Positions 53,918 to 63,629 of a DNA stretch of 64,000 bases are shown here, piece after piece (the stretch's first letter is position 1; each line of letters begins with the position of its first letter). Location of the stretch: contig CM067309.1 in NCBI GenBank assembly GCA_034231615.1, forward strand, positions 37,599,750-37,663,749, written 5' to 3'. This DNA is from Meghimatium bilineatum. Lineage: Eukaryota; Mollusca; Gastropoda; Stylommatophora; Philomycidae. The notes below the pieces were generated by a model, which saw only the letters and a list, made by a program, of their open reading frames with translations, searched no databases and had not been told where the DNA came from. Both the position numbers and the translations under genes were made by a program.

Positions 53918-54649
53918 CGAGGCGTGTTCAAATGAAAACGGGACTTGTTACACCACGCGTGATAGAGCGCACTGATATTGATGACATTTTGCACTAGTAA
54001 TGAGTATCCAATAATTTACATACGGTCACGTGTTCATCTTCCCAGCATGCATATGTGCTGCAGAAGACTGTTAACAATATGGCGGGTGTGATTCCGAACC
54101 CGTCCAAAGTGAATCAGCGTGCTGTGATCCAGTTTCTTTCATTTGAAGGATGTCAAGCAGTAGACATTCATCGGAGAATGAAGGCAGCATATGGTGACAA
54201 ATGTTTGTCGAGGACCAGAGTGATGGAGTGGGTGCGTATGTTTAAAGACGGACGTGAGTTAACGGCAGATCTTGCACGGCCAGGTCAGGCGCATATTGTT
54301 GCAACAGAAGAAGCCATAGCCGTGCTTGATAAAGCAGTACTGACTGACAGTCGTCGGAGCATTCGTTCGCTTGCAGAAGAATTCCATATGTCAATTGGGA
54401 CAGCCCACATGGTTGTTCGGAAGAAATTGAACTATCGGAACAGCCACGCAACTTTTTCTCGGACGGCATTCGACGTCTACCTAAACAGTGGGATGCTTGC
54501 CTAAATGCATACGGAGATTTTTTCTGATGAACCCAGGTGCATTCTTATTCACAAGTGGTTGCTTTGTTCAATTCCGTTGAAAATATTAAATTGCGTATGA
54601 TACTTTTTAAATAAATCCACAAGTCCCATTTTCATTTGAACACGCCTCG
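53918..54649 (+). mobile_element. Internally deleted mariner element
   Basis: 732 bp with 31-bp terminal inverted repeats (CGAGGCGTGTTCAAATGAAA + ACGGGACTTGT; 30/31 match) and TA duplications at 53916-53917 and 54650-54651. Removing the element and one TA restores the minisatellite unit exactly, so ends and insertion site are certain. Confidence 0.95.
54079..54527 (+). pseudogene. Mariner transposase, catalytic core deleted
   Basis: Start ATG 54079 (MAGVIPNPSKVNQRAVIQFL). The two N-terminal helix-turn-helix domains are intact (FEGCQAVDIHRRMKAAYGD, LSRTRVMEWVRMFKDGRE; then SIRSLAEEFHMSIGTAHMVV), but after about 125 codons it jumps to the family's C-terminal end, found one frame over (SDGIRRLPKQWDACLNAYGD, stop at 54525). 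The DDE/D catalytic domain of the usual ~345 residues is absent. It cannot catalyse transposition, but the DNA-binding half could still bind the inverted repeats. Confidence 0.85.
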
Positions 54650-54908
54650 TATATAGGGAAACAATATAAAAATAATACAAAATATATATATAGGGAAACT
54701 AAATATAAAAATAATACAAAAAATATATATAGGGAAACTAAATATAAAAATGATACAAAAAATATATATAGGGAAACTAAATATAAAAATAATACAAAAA
54801 ATATATATAGGGAAACCAAATATAAAAATAATACAAAAAATATATATAGGGAAACTAAATATAAAAATAATACAAAAAACTAAGATTTTATAAATTTAAG
54901 GAGCTTAC

Positions 54909-55062
54909 ATTTTTTATGACAGCATCGCAGACCAGCTGCAGTTTATCCTTGCTGATGTCTACTGGTAGCTCAAAGGGGGAGCCTTCTGTTTCACCACTCT
55001 CAGATTTGAAAATGCATTGGATTCTTTTCTCTTCTAGACTGCCTCCATCTTTCACTTCATCG
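54909..55062 (-). CDS. NLE1: NLE1 exon a (NLE domain)
   Basis: 154 nt, acceptor TGTGTGCGTACAG before 55062, donor GTAAGC after 54909. After one base completing a codon: DEVKDGGSLEEKRIQCIFKS, ETEGSPFELPVDISKDKLQL and VCDAVIKN. GSPFxLPVDIxxDxLQLVC is the start of the NLE domain. The initiation codon lies upstream, either in a separate exon or, less likely, in the 55088 ATG reading through the acceptor. Confidence 0.9.
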
Positions 55063-55204
55063 CTGTACGCACACAAAAATATCACCAATTAGTGGGTGCT
55101 ATAGCAGCTTTACCATATAACAGTGCATTAGAAATAGAGAAACCAGTGCTATAAAAATATACTTTGTTGTAAGGAAACCCGCCGAAGATGGATGTGTCGA
55201 GCCA

Positions 55205-55850
55205 TCTTCTTCTTTTCTTTCTTTTCACTTTATACCCCTTTATGCCTTGCAGAGTCAGGAGTAGAAGAGTTCTCTAAAGATGGCTTTTTTGTGTGCTTCA
55301 TATATGTTTGTTTTTGTTGACTATTTTATTTCTGTAATCCATCGTTTGCAAGGTCTGCCACTGGCGTTGTATCCGTGTCTGAATAGTAATGCGTTTTGAG
55401 GGGCACTATCCAATGGTAGTCTGGAAGCATGCGAAAACCACTTAATCTATTGTCTTCTGATGTAATCCAGAGTTGGCATTGTGTTTGTTAGTCTTCTGAT
55501 GTAATCCAGAGTTGGCATTGTGTTTGTTAGTCTTCTGATGTAATCCAGAGTTGGGCATTGTGTTTGTTAGTCTTCTGATGTAATCCAGAATTGGCATTGT
55601 GTTTGTTGGTCTTCTGATGTAATCCAGAATTGGCATTGTGTTTGTTAGTCTTCTGATGTAATACACAATTGGCATTGTGTTTGTTAGTCTTCTGATGTAA
55701 TCCAGAGTTGGCATTGTGTTTGTTGGTCTTCTGATGTTTTAACTTCTGATTCTATCTCTTATTGTTACTAAGAGGATTCAATGTAGACAAGTCATTTCTG
55801 TTGTACCAAGTTTTCTTTTGGATTCTGTTATGTGTCCATGTTTGACATTG
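55205..55850 (-). mobile_element. LINE C-terminal fragment (YIRR type) with internal array
   Basis: Minus strand matches 15235-15500 and 23960-24310: WFSHASRLPLDS-like, then tail to 55225. Within it, 55453-55740 holds seven copies of a 39-bp unit (TCTTCTGATGTAATCCAGAG + TTGGCATTGTGTTTGTTAG), the DYIRR coding segment repeated as 13-residue units (PILDYIRRLTNTM). Confidence 0.75.
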
Positions 55851-55924
55851 GTAGCACAGTGATGGTATGATGATTGTGTTATATACCGGTAGTGCAATTT
55901 TGGCGTTCATGTTTTGATGTCTGT

Positions 55925-56062
55925 TAATCAACATAAATAAAACAGTGACACAACACATTCCCATTCTATGACACCTCTTCAGACTAACAGAATTTATTGT
56001 GTCATGGTTTGCAGCTTGGGTACAATGTTTGCACTTTTGAACAGACACATTCAACTTCAGCA
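55925..56062 (-). mobile_element. SINE-B fragment
   Basis: GTGTCATGGTTTGCAGCTTG, GACACATTCAACTTCAGCA, plus a doubled ACACAACACATTCCCATTC word. Confidence 0.55.
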
Positions 56063-56064
56063 TT

Positions 56065-56400
56065 TTAGGTCACTTCCAATGGATCTTCGTGGTTAGTTGG
56101 TCGCAGATCCAGCGGTCCATGGGCTCATGCCATTTGACCCAATGCCATTGTGTGATATATGCATGTATTTGTGAGCTTTTGTTTTGTTCCATATAATGTG
56201 TTCCATTTATCTGGCTCTGGAGGGAGAAGTATTTTTCTGACGTCGTCCAGCACTGGACATTCAAAAAGGTAGTGGTCAACAGTTTCATAGGAATGTGTCC
56301 ACAGCAGGCACCCTGGAGTGTGTTGTGGTTGTATTCTGTTCAGGTGTTTGTTAAGCTGGACATGTCTGGTATAGTGGTTACCATCAGCTGTTTGCTTTTG
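56065..56400 (-). mobile_element. LINE C-terminal fragment after RNase H
   Basis: Minus frame: HYTRHVQLNKHLNRIQPQHT, PGCLLWTHSYETVDHYLFEC and PVLDDVRKILLPP. The HLxR...C...ETVDHYLFECP pattern is the post-RNase H zinc-like region of LINE ORF2. Partner of 52106-52341 by domain order. Confidence 0.75.
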
Positions 56401-56565
56401 CACTCAAGAGGTTGTGGGTTTGAATCTCACTGTGTTTATAAAGTGGATTTTTTCTGAGATCCCCAGGGATCCTTTGAAGCTACAGAGTTATGAGACACTC
56501 TTAGTAGTCTGAATAATGCTTCGTTCGAGAGGGACAGAGCATATATGGTGCAACCTGAGTAAAAT
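56355..56565 (+). mobile_element. tRNA-derived SINE-D
   Basis: TGGTATAGTGGTTACCATCA (A box) and GTGGGTTTGAATCTCAC (B box), then GAGATCCCCAGGGATCCTTT. One copy only. Confidence 0.65.
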
Positions 56566-56687
56566 TAAGTTGATCTACCACTTTTCAACCCTTTAATTTC
56601 AGGATGGTGCAGTCACCTTTGTCCCATTTCAGCTCTCAGCAACACACACCAAATCTTTGTCTTTTATCTGTGTACATTCTTCTTCAT

Positions 56688-56838
56688 CAACATTCATTCT
56701 CAAATTCCTGCTGGATATCTCTTACAGCAAGACGATGATCCTACTAGATTTCCAAGAGAATATAATCCAGAGAATGAAAATGCCTTGTGCCGCTGTTTTA
56801 TTTTAACCCAATGATCTTACACATCCATCTTCGGTGGC
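56688..56838 (-). mobile_element. SINE-A copy
   Basis: CTTCTTCATCAACATTCATT, CTACTAGATTTCC, ATAATCCAGAGAATGAAAAT, TTACACATCCATCTTCGGTG. Confidence 0.8.
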
Positions 56839-56959
56839 TGCGTACATTCAAATCTATTTTCTGTGACCCGTTATTTAATGAAATATTAGACTCACTATTT
56901 TTTGTCCTATCATTTCTGTGTAATAGCAATGGATGGGTAAAAATCCTTTGTTTTTTGGT

Positions 56960-57125
56960 TTTTTGTCACTAACCCCAGAAATTGCAAGAATCTTGCTCTT
57001 ATTTCCTATGTGCAGTCAGGTGGTTTCTCTGAGCTTTCTTTCATACGCATAAGATTTCATCTTTTGGTTTAATGCAATGCTTATTGAAGAAGCCTTCTAC
57101 TCAGAGGGGGTATATGTTATGAGAT
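56960..57125 (-). mobile_element. LINE 3' tail fragment
   Basis: CTCTTATTTCCTATGTGCAG, CTGAGCTTTCTTTCATACGC and GAAGAAGCCTTCTACTCAGA recur at 63640-63770 and, inverted, at 15990-16170. Confidence 0.6.
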
Positions 57126-57129
57126 GAGC

Positions 57130-58005
57130 TGGTATTTTTTTTTAGGTCACAGACTGTGCATCTTTCCTCAGACGAGGAGCTTCAGCAGCCAGCAAACTGT
57201 TCCTCGTGTAGGAAGACCATTATATAACCACCCTTCATGTCCCTAGGTCCCAGACCTAATTTCTTCTGTATGAGCCGTGTTGGGCAATGGTGAAGTCAAA
57301 TTAGACTCAGGGTTGATACACCTTCTTAGGAGAGGTGCTGCTGCGTCAAACATGTTGAGGTCTGGGATTTTTCCTATGCATTTCTCATGCACTCGCCTCA
57401 TCCACTTTTGATGACCTTCCAAACTATCGCCAGGTGCATCCTGTGTTTTGATTATTTTGCCATTGAGTTTATCACTCAAAGAAGTCGGTAGATTGTGCCC
57501 ATCTCAGAAGAGGGGCTTCTCAGTCGACGAACACATCTCGGGTATCATTCCCCTCTGTGCCCTTGGGAACTGAAACAAATTTTCTATGTATGAGCAGCAT
57601 TGGGCAACAACGACAGTCGGTTAGGCTAGGTGTGATATGTTCTCCAAGACAAGCACTTGCTCCCCATCTACGTTGCACACTGTGTCCAGAGTCTGAACAC
57701 TGCTTTGGTCAGAAATATGAACGTCCCTGACTGCTTTTCCTTTGTGCAATGAGGAATTATATTCAAAGCTATTTTCCATGCCCAGGAGTGCATGTTCAAG
57801 TTGGCATATACAATACCTGAACCATGACTTCTAATTTGAATATGGTCAATTGTGATGGGACATGTGGGCTTCTTGGTGCTCTGCAATTGTGACTTCGCTA
57901 CCACTATATAATTTCACATACACAACTTTAGTATGTGTTGCCTTTTCCAGATTCACTGTATACTCAAACATTGCCATATCCTAGTGAATCTACCCATATC
58001 GGGAC
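57130..58005 (-). other. Unknown region with an internal duplication
   Basis: TTTCTTCTGTATGAGCCGTG + TTGGGCAA at 57257 recurs as TTTCTATGTATGAGCAGCAT + TGGGCAA at 57579, with similar sequence for ~80 bp after. Minus-strand open stretches (78 codons each at 57243-57479 and 57668-57904) have HQKWMRRVHEKCIGKIPDLN and similar; I recognise no family. Possibly an old transposon gene. Confidence 0.35.
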
Positions 58006-58009
58006 ATTG

Positions 58010-58312
58010 ATATTGACACAAATTAGTTGGGCGGGTCATTTGGTACGTATGCCAGACTATCGCCTGCCAAAGATACTTTTCTATGGTGAGCTGGAGAAGG
58101 GTACATGATCTCAAGGTGGCCAAAAGAAGCGCTATAAGGAGTCGTTAAAGACCTCACTGAAAGCATATATTGAAATAGACCAAGATACATGGGAAGAACT
58201 TGCACAAAATAGATCTAGATGGCGCTCTACAGTCAGAAAGAGCGCATCATCTTGTGACAAGAGGAGAAATGCAGCAGCTCAACAGTGGAGAGTATCTAGA
58301 AAGTCACAGATA
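58010..58312 (+). mobile_element. Zinc-finger LINE, C-terminal fragment
   Basis: QISWAGHLVRMPDYRLPKIL, FYGELEKG, a stop, then SQGGQKKRYKESLKTSLKAY, WEELAQNRSRWRSTVRKSAS. One in-frame stop only; lacks the finger. Confidence 0.8.
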
Positions 58313-58317
58313 AACAA

Positions 58318-58478
58318 TCATCTTCAGCATTCATTCTCAAACACTCGCTAGATCTCTTGTAGCAGGACAATGGTCTTACGAAATTTCCAGCAGGATGTAG
58401 TCCAGAGAATGGAAATGCGTTGGTGTCACCGTTTTATTTGCACCAAAGGTCTGACACATCCGTCTTCGGCAGAATGTT
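58318..58478 (-). mobile_element. SINE-A copy
   Basis: ATCTTCAGCATTCATTCTC, CAGGACAATGGTCTTACG, GCAGGATGTAGTCCAGAGAA, CTGACACATCCGTCTTCGGC. Confidence 0.85.
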
Positions 58479-58479
58479 A

Positions 58480-59240
58480 CAATCAGATGTAGAGATTTCA
58501 ACTTCGCAAACCAATTTGTTTTAATGATTAGTTGGATTTCCTGGGTGGAAAGGATCTTGAATTGCTCTCGTGTGGAGACAGGTTTGCAGATAACCAAGAT
58601 CCTAAAAGTACTTCCTCGTGGTGCATCCTGGAAAAAGATATACAGCTGCTCTTGCTGTATTCCTGGCTAACACTTTTACCTTCAAAATATCTCCAAAACC
58701 TCTATGCCATTACATCCAACATCACTGTTGGCACACGGTGATGTAAGGCATCTGTGCATTTCGTCTAGGCTGGCTTAAAAAGCAGAAACATTGGAGGGGC
58801 GACCAATGTCAATAACATATGGTGATCTTATGGGCACACACGGAATCTGGAAAAAGATCCACACGCTAGAAGGCAGTGTAGTGTGAGCAATCCAGTTTCA
58901 AGGAAGCTACAATAGTCCAGGATGAGACAGACTGGCGGATGGTACGGTTCATGCTCAAGAACACACAGAAGCCCACATGTCCCACCACAATTGACCCCAT
59001 TCAAAGTAGGAGTCATGACTCAAGTATTGGATACACCAACGTGAACATGCACTCCTGGGTATGGAATGGAAAAAAAGCTTTTTGAGTACAGCTCCCCAGT
59101 GCACACAGGACAAACATGGAACAAATGTCAGGAAGTGCATTGTTAAAATGTCTGACCGAAGCAGTGTTGATATTCGAACTCTGAACACTATGGGCAACGA
59201 AGAGGGAGGCGCAAGTCTCTAACGACACTGCAATTCTTCT
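58480..59240. other. No gene recognised
   Basis: No similarity noticed. A weak match to the 57660-57720 words (GAACACTG...GTCAGA) in inverted form near 59150-59190 may indicate an old duplication. Confidence 0.3.
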
Positions 59241-59244
59241 GAGT

Positions 59245-59355
59245 TTCTTCTCTTCAGCGTTCATTCTCAAACTCCCACTGGATCTCTCTTGTAGCAGGAC
59301 AATCAATGTGGAATGGTCCTACTAGATTTCCAGCATTATGTAGTTGTAGTCCCGA
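59245..59355 (-). mobile_element. SINE-A copy, head missing
   Basis: CTCTTCAGCGTTCATTCTCA, CTTGTAGCAGGACAAT, GTCCTACTAGATTTCCAGCA. Confidence 0.7.
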
Positions 59356-59359
59356 GACT

Positions 59360-60360
59360 AAATCGCACACTGAAGGGAAGAACAAGAATACCCAGAAGAC
59401 TTTGCTGGCGATGTGTGTGATGTCTGAACAATAAATCTCCTGCTCTATATCTTGAAGAAATAATGTTGCATTAAGGATCGCTTGCTTTGTTTTTGGGATT
59501 AGCCATTTTCATGTGGAACTGTAGGTCTACACTTACCAGAGATTGATAAGATAGAAGGTTTAGGTTGTTTTTATTGGGGATGGAATATGGAGAACATCAT
59601 AGAAAGTGAAAAAAACCAACAAATGGATTCTAACAGCACTTCATATAAACATGGAATTATTCAAATTAAAGGAAATGGCTGAAGTACATTACAGTTCTCC
59701 GCTGTGACCTTTGCTCTAGTTTCGATGTGTTTTCTGACCTTTGTTGTGTGATTTGGCAAGCCTACGGGTAAGTACTTAGAGTAAGGTTAGGATTAGAAAT
59801 AATATTTCTAATGTGTGCGCGCACCTCGCTCCGTGTGTAGCGGGCAGAAATACTGATCGCTCACCACAAATAATAGGAAATTGGAAAAAATGTGTAAATT
59901 GGAAAACAAACAGATTATGTATAAGTTCGTCTGTATCTAGAGTTGAACCGTGTGATTGTGGAATGTGACATCACGGCAGCCATTATTTTGATTGGTGTTA
60001 CACAGGAATCCATGACGTTGGATAGTTTAAATTGTCAACAGTGTGCTATTTATAGCACAGCTGAGAACTATTCTGTACTTTCCCCAAGGAAATAAAGACC
60101 AGACAAACAAAATAATTTAGACATAATAGAGTATAAAAAAAAAAGATATGAACCTTGTTGAAGACCTTACTTGAGGCTGAGGGTAAAGTCAAGCAGGAGG
60201 GAAGCAGAAATATGGGTGGGAGAGTAACATTGCGAGATGGACAGTGGACAGGTTACTAGTAGAGTGAATCACTAAGACAAGAGACGGGATTTTGGAGGTC
60301 TTTTGGCTTGCAGCCAACTTCGCTGTGGAGAAGGCATTTATTAGTTAAATGTAAACATCT
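59360..60360 (-). other. No gene proven; possible NLE1 promoter and first exon
   Basis: On the minus strand, GCTATAAATAGC at about 60055-60044 looks like a TATA box. About 40 bp further is ATGGATTCCTGTG, in frame with ATGGCTGCCGTGATG (59984). An exon ending ...ACACG before GTTCAA would have the phase needed by exon a, but that donor is poor. Only a candidate. Confidence 0.2.
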
Positions 60361-60367
60361 CTCTTAA

Positions 60368-60450
60368 TGATAATGGACATTATTATGATAATGAATGTCA
60401 TTATTATGATAATGAATGTCATTATTATGATAATGAATGTCATTATTATT
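60368..60450 (+). repeat. 21-bp tandem repeat, about 4 copies
   Basis: TTATTATGATAATGAATGTC + A. Confidence 0.85.
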
Positions 60451-60454
60451 AATG

Positions 60455-60700
60455 ATGACTCCAGAGAATGGAAATGTGTTGGGTCACCATTTTTATTTGC
60501 GTCAATGGCTCGACACATCCGACTTGGCAGATTCTGGGTATGAACATGAAAGACAACTCTGGCAATTCTACTGACTGCATCGTATTGTCATTATTATTAA
60601 TGATTCCAGAGAATGGAAATGTGTTGCAGTGTTGGGTCACCGTTTTTATTTGCGCCAATGGCTCGACACATCCGACTTGGCAGACCGTATAAACGTCACT
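60455..60700 (-). mobile_element. Two SINE-A head fragments in tandem
   Basis: CCAGAGAATGGAAATGTGTT ... CTCGACACATCCGACTTGGC occurs at 60463-60530 and 60605-60685; both stop at the same internal point and carry the same CATTATTATTAATGAT flank, so the pair is a ~140-bp segmental duplication, not two insertions. Confidence 0.7.
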
Positions 60701-60939
60701 GTCCTGGTTCGGTCGACACTTCACTGAGAAACGAAGAGTAGTAGTAGGTACTTGGACATCCAGGATTTGTTTGTACAGAAAATTTTGCTCAAGTTATACA
60801 TTTCTTGGACTAATGTTTACATTTAGTTTTTTTGCCGTTTTTCGTGTCTGCAACCAGATGTATTATGTTCTTTAACCATTTTTCTTTTTATATATGTAAC
60901 TTTTAAGGATGCAGCTCGATGCTGAAAACGGCAGTTAAT

Positions 60940-61250
60940 TTTTAAAAAACATCAACATTTGTTTTAATTATACAAATTGGCTGCCATTTTGAATATTAAT
61001 TAGTTGTACATGCCTCTGAGAATCACAGCAATGTGATCAACAGATGAGTCTTGTCTTTGTGAATACAAAAATATATAGTTTCTGTGGTATTTTATTATGT
61101 TTAATAGATATTTAATTTATTTTCATTATAATTATGCAAATTAGCAGCCATTTTGAATATCAATTAGTTGTGTCCATCTGAACATTCCAGAAACTTAAGC
61201 GTCTTGTCTTCACGAACACAAAAATGTATAGTTTGTCACTGTGTGTTGTA
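60940..61250 (+). repeat. Two diverged ~120-bp direct repeats
   Basis: ATTATACAAATTGGCTGCCA + TTTTGAATATTAATTAG (60966) and ATTATGCAAATTAGCAGCCA + TTTTGAATATCAATTAG (61130), continuing through GTCTTGTCTTYRYGAAYACA and ATGTATAGTTT. Confidence 0.65.
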
Positions 61251-61254
61251 TTAT

Positions 61255-62495
61255 TGAAAATAACGAAGATAATTCAGAAATTGTCAACTCAGTTACATGT
61301 TTGTGGTCAAGTTTTATTTATATTTTCATGTATTTTATTGTGATGTGAAATTAATTCGAAAAAAAAATCATAACTTTTTTTTTCAGGGTTGACGTACAGA
61401 CTTGGTTGAGGTATCGTTGAATTGCAATTTTTAAGGGCTATCTAACTATAGTATTTTTAATGATGTAGCATTATTTTGAACATGTTGTCCAAGTACCTAG
61501 TAGTAGCCTAGTGTAGGTAGTAGGTAGCCTACAGAGGAGCACCGCATGCAAGTCAAGACCATAATTTCTGGGGATCGTAACACACAAATAACAAATTTCG
61601 AGATATAAGCTTATAGTAACATTGCTGCAACTACTTTATATATTTGAAATGAGAAATAAAACAAAATAACCTCTTCTCGTCCTGATGTTTTCTTTTGGGC
61701 ATTGTTAGAAAACGCTGAGATCTGGTTGTCAACAAACTCATGTGGGATTGTAACTTAAAACACAGAATAACAATTTGATCGATTATAGTTTACTTATACG
61801 GCTCCGTTAGAGAAAAACAAAGTGTACGCAACATCATCATTGACCGAAAATATTTGGTTAATTGGGTGTTATAATAATTACAATATGTTGCAACCGCAAT
61901 AAAACAAGCTGTATAAGAATAATATAGTTAAAAATTATAAAAGGGATAGTAAATGTTTAAAAATGAGAAGACGTGCCTAATTTATGTATAATAACTGCTT
62001 TGTGGCTCAGAAAACTCATTAATTTTCTTGTGTTGTGTGTACTGTTTCAGAAATTGAGTTTCTTCTCTACTTTAGTTCCAAATCCCTACGATTCTATTCG
62101 TAGGATGTAATACAGGCATCAGAAAAATTTACGTTGTGGTTTACAGCTTGGCTGCGATATCCTTCTTTCGATCTTAATAGTCATTCATCGCATACGATGA
62201 TAAAAACAGTTTCAGACTTGTGTTGTAGTGAGGCACGTTTCTTTCAACTACGTGGTGAATCTAATTTAGTTATATCAGAAGTTTTTTTTACCATAAAATA
62301 TGTGGGTACTGGTTCAGATAATCCTTTCACCATGACTCCAATATTAACATTGGGATGACAAAAACGTGTTGTACCGGTGGTTATGGTTCTGTATCACACT
62401 TTTAAATACACACTATTGAATTCGTGGTAGCTGAATTACTAGAACACGACCTCTGTTATTATTTGATGGTTTCAAACTCTGATATAGGCCTAACC
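61255..62495. other. No gene seen
   Basis: AT-rich. A possible eroded SINE-B tail domain (GTGGTTTACAGCTTGGCTGC) at about 62070-62160. Confidence 0.4.
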
Positions 62496-62499
62496 AAAC

Positions 62500-62762
62500 A
62501 GGCGTCCTTGTGTTGCCAAAGCCAGAAAGGGGAGTAAAGAACGGCGACATTACCTACCAGTCAGGTAATGTCTGGCAAGAGGCGACTAAGCAGGTCTTGG
62601 GCTCACAATGGTTGTTTCGTCCCAAAAACAGATCAAAGTTACGCAGAAGCTATGCTGAAATGCACAGATATCGCAGCTAAGATGTAAACTATGACACAAT
62701 GCACTTCGTTCTCTGAACTACATAATGCTGATCTTCAGGAGCCTGAGAACGAACCCAGACAT
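62500..62762 (+). mobile_element. SINE-B copy
   Basis: TTGTGTTGCCAAAGCCAGAA, AAGAGGCGACTAAGCAGG, TATCGCAGCTAAGATGTAAA, CATAATGCTGATCTTCAGGA, GAACGAACCCAGAC. Confidence 0.8.
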
Positions 62763-62769
62763 AGTAGAA

Positions 62770-63625
62770 CAAAATTGGATTTTGTCCGCAGTTGATAAAA
62801 AAAAGCTTACCTTTCCATAAGAGCACTTTAACTCTTTCAGGACTTGATTTATTTTAGGTTTGGACCAAATTAATTTTCAGGAGTAGAAAAATTTCCTTAC
62901 ATGTGTTTTTCATTGTATCACTTGACATACTAATATTGATAAATAGTGTATGTGTAATATATCATTGGAAAGAGGAATGGATACAGAATATGAATATATA
63001 AGTACATTGATCATATATGATTACTTCACAAGGTTAGAATTAGTAAGACACAAAACAAAAAAATGAAAATGTTAATTTAGATTTATTGACTTAACAGTTC
63101 TGTGTCTCCGCCAAGATTTTTTCAGTCATGTCATATTTAGAACTCACTGTAAGAATGGAAGATTTATTGACATATAATTCTTTGGGTGTCTCTGCCAAGG
63201 TTTTTTAGTCATGTCACATGGAAATATACATCTGTAGGTTGTAGGCTGAACTTACTCCTGCCAGCTAAGCACTACAAACATTTGCTACATTATTTGATAA
63301 CCAGTTTTACATCTAGAGCAGAAGTGGCAAACCTAATTTTGTCAGCGAGCTAAATTTAAAATTGCACATCAAGCTAAACCTTTTAGTTCTATGAAGTGCC
63401 AATAAAGTCATAGTTTTCACCAACTGCCAAAAACATCAGGAGATGGAGACTTCTTGCCTTGGAAGTAAAATGTTTTTGTTTCAGTTACATTTAACCAGTC
63501 ATCTTGGACTTGCTCCCTACAGTTACATTTAACCAGTCATCTGGGACTTTGCTAAACCTATTTTAAAAAGCTGTTGTCTTTCTCCAGGTGAATTATGGTT
63601 GATAGTATTCACACCTGCCGTTTTT
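62770..63625. other. No gene seen; short direct repeats and a hAT-like end
   Basis: A ~100-bp pair (GGAAGATTTATTGACATATA and GATTTATTGACTTAAC... with TGTCTCYGCCAAGRTTTTT) at 63080-63235, a 46-bp pair (CAGTTACATTTAACCAGTCA) at 63482-63545, and AGAAGTGGCAAACCTAATTT (63320), which looks like a hAT end. Confidence 0.4.
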
Positions 63626-63629
63626 CTTT

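Larger units (their letters stand above)
53190..54885. repeat. 39/40-bp minisatellite, ~25 copies, split by a mariner
   Basis: Unit GGGAAACTAAATATAAAAAT + AATACAAAAAATATATATA. Left block 53190-53917, right block 54650-54885. The right block ends about 23 bp from the donor of NLE1 exon a. Long open frames (to 249 codons) are artefacts. Confidence 0.93.
32011..55062 (-). other. NLE1: NLE1 (Notchless) gene, overall span in this window
   Basis: Eight minus-strand exons join in phase. They give an NLE domain (GSPFELPVDI...LQLVCDAV, then EKVPYAFFVNGVEI and VYQPQAVFRVRAVTRCTST) followed by WD40 repeats 1 to about 4, ending in the GHGHWVNTLALSTDY block. Family knowledge: NLE1/Rsa4 is a nucleolar 60S assembly factor whose N-terminal domain binds the MIDAS domain of Midasin/Rea1, which pulls it off the pre-ribosome; it also modulates Notch signalling in flies. 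Human NLE1 is about 485 residues; about 284 codons are seen here. Missing: the initiating exon (if separate) and exons for the last four WD repeats, expected at lower coordinates on the minus strand but not found down to position 1, so either the 3' intron is very long, exons were missed, or this is a truncated copy. If the gene continues leftward, the plus-strand membrane-protein gene would lie in its intron. All GT-AG sites and phases being intact argues for a live gene. Confidence 0.85.

Noticed and set aside
53245-53994. 249-codon minus frame and 146-codon plus frame
   Set aside because: Both are the 39/40-bp array; a mariner inserted in the array shows it behaves as plain repeat DNA.
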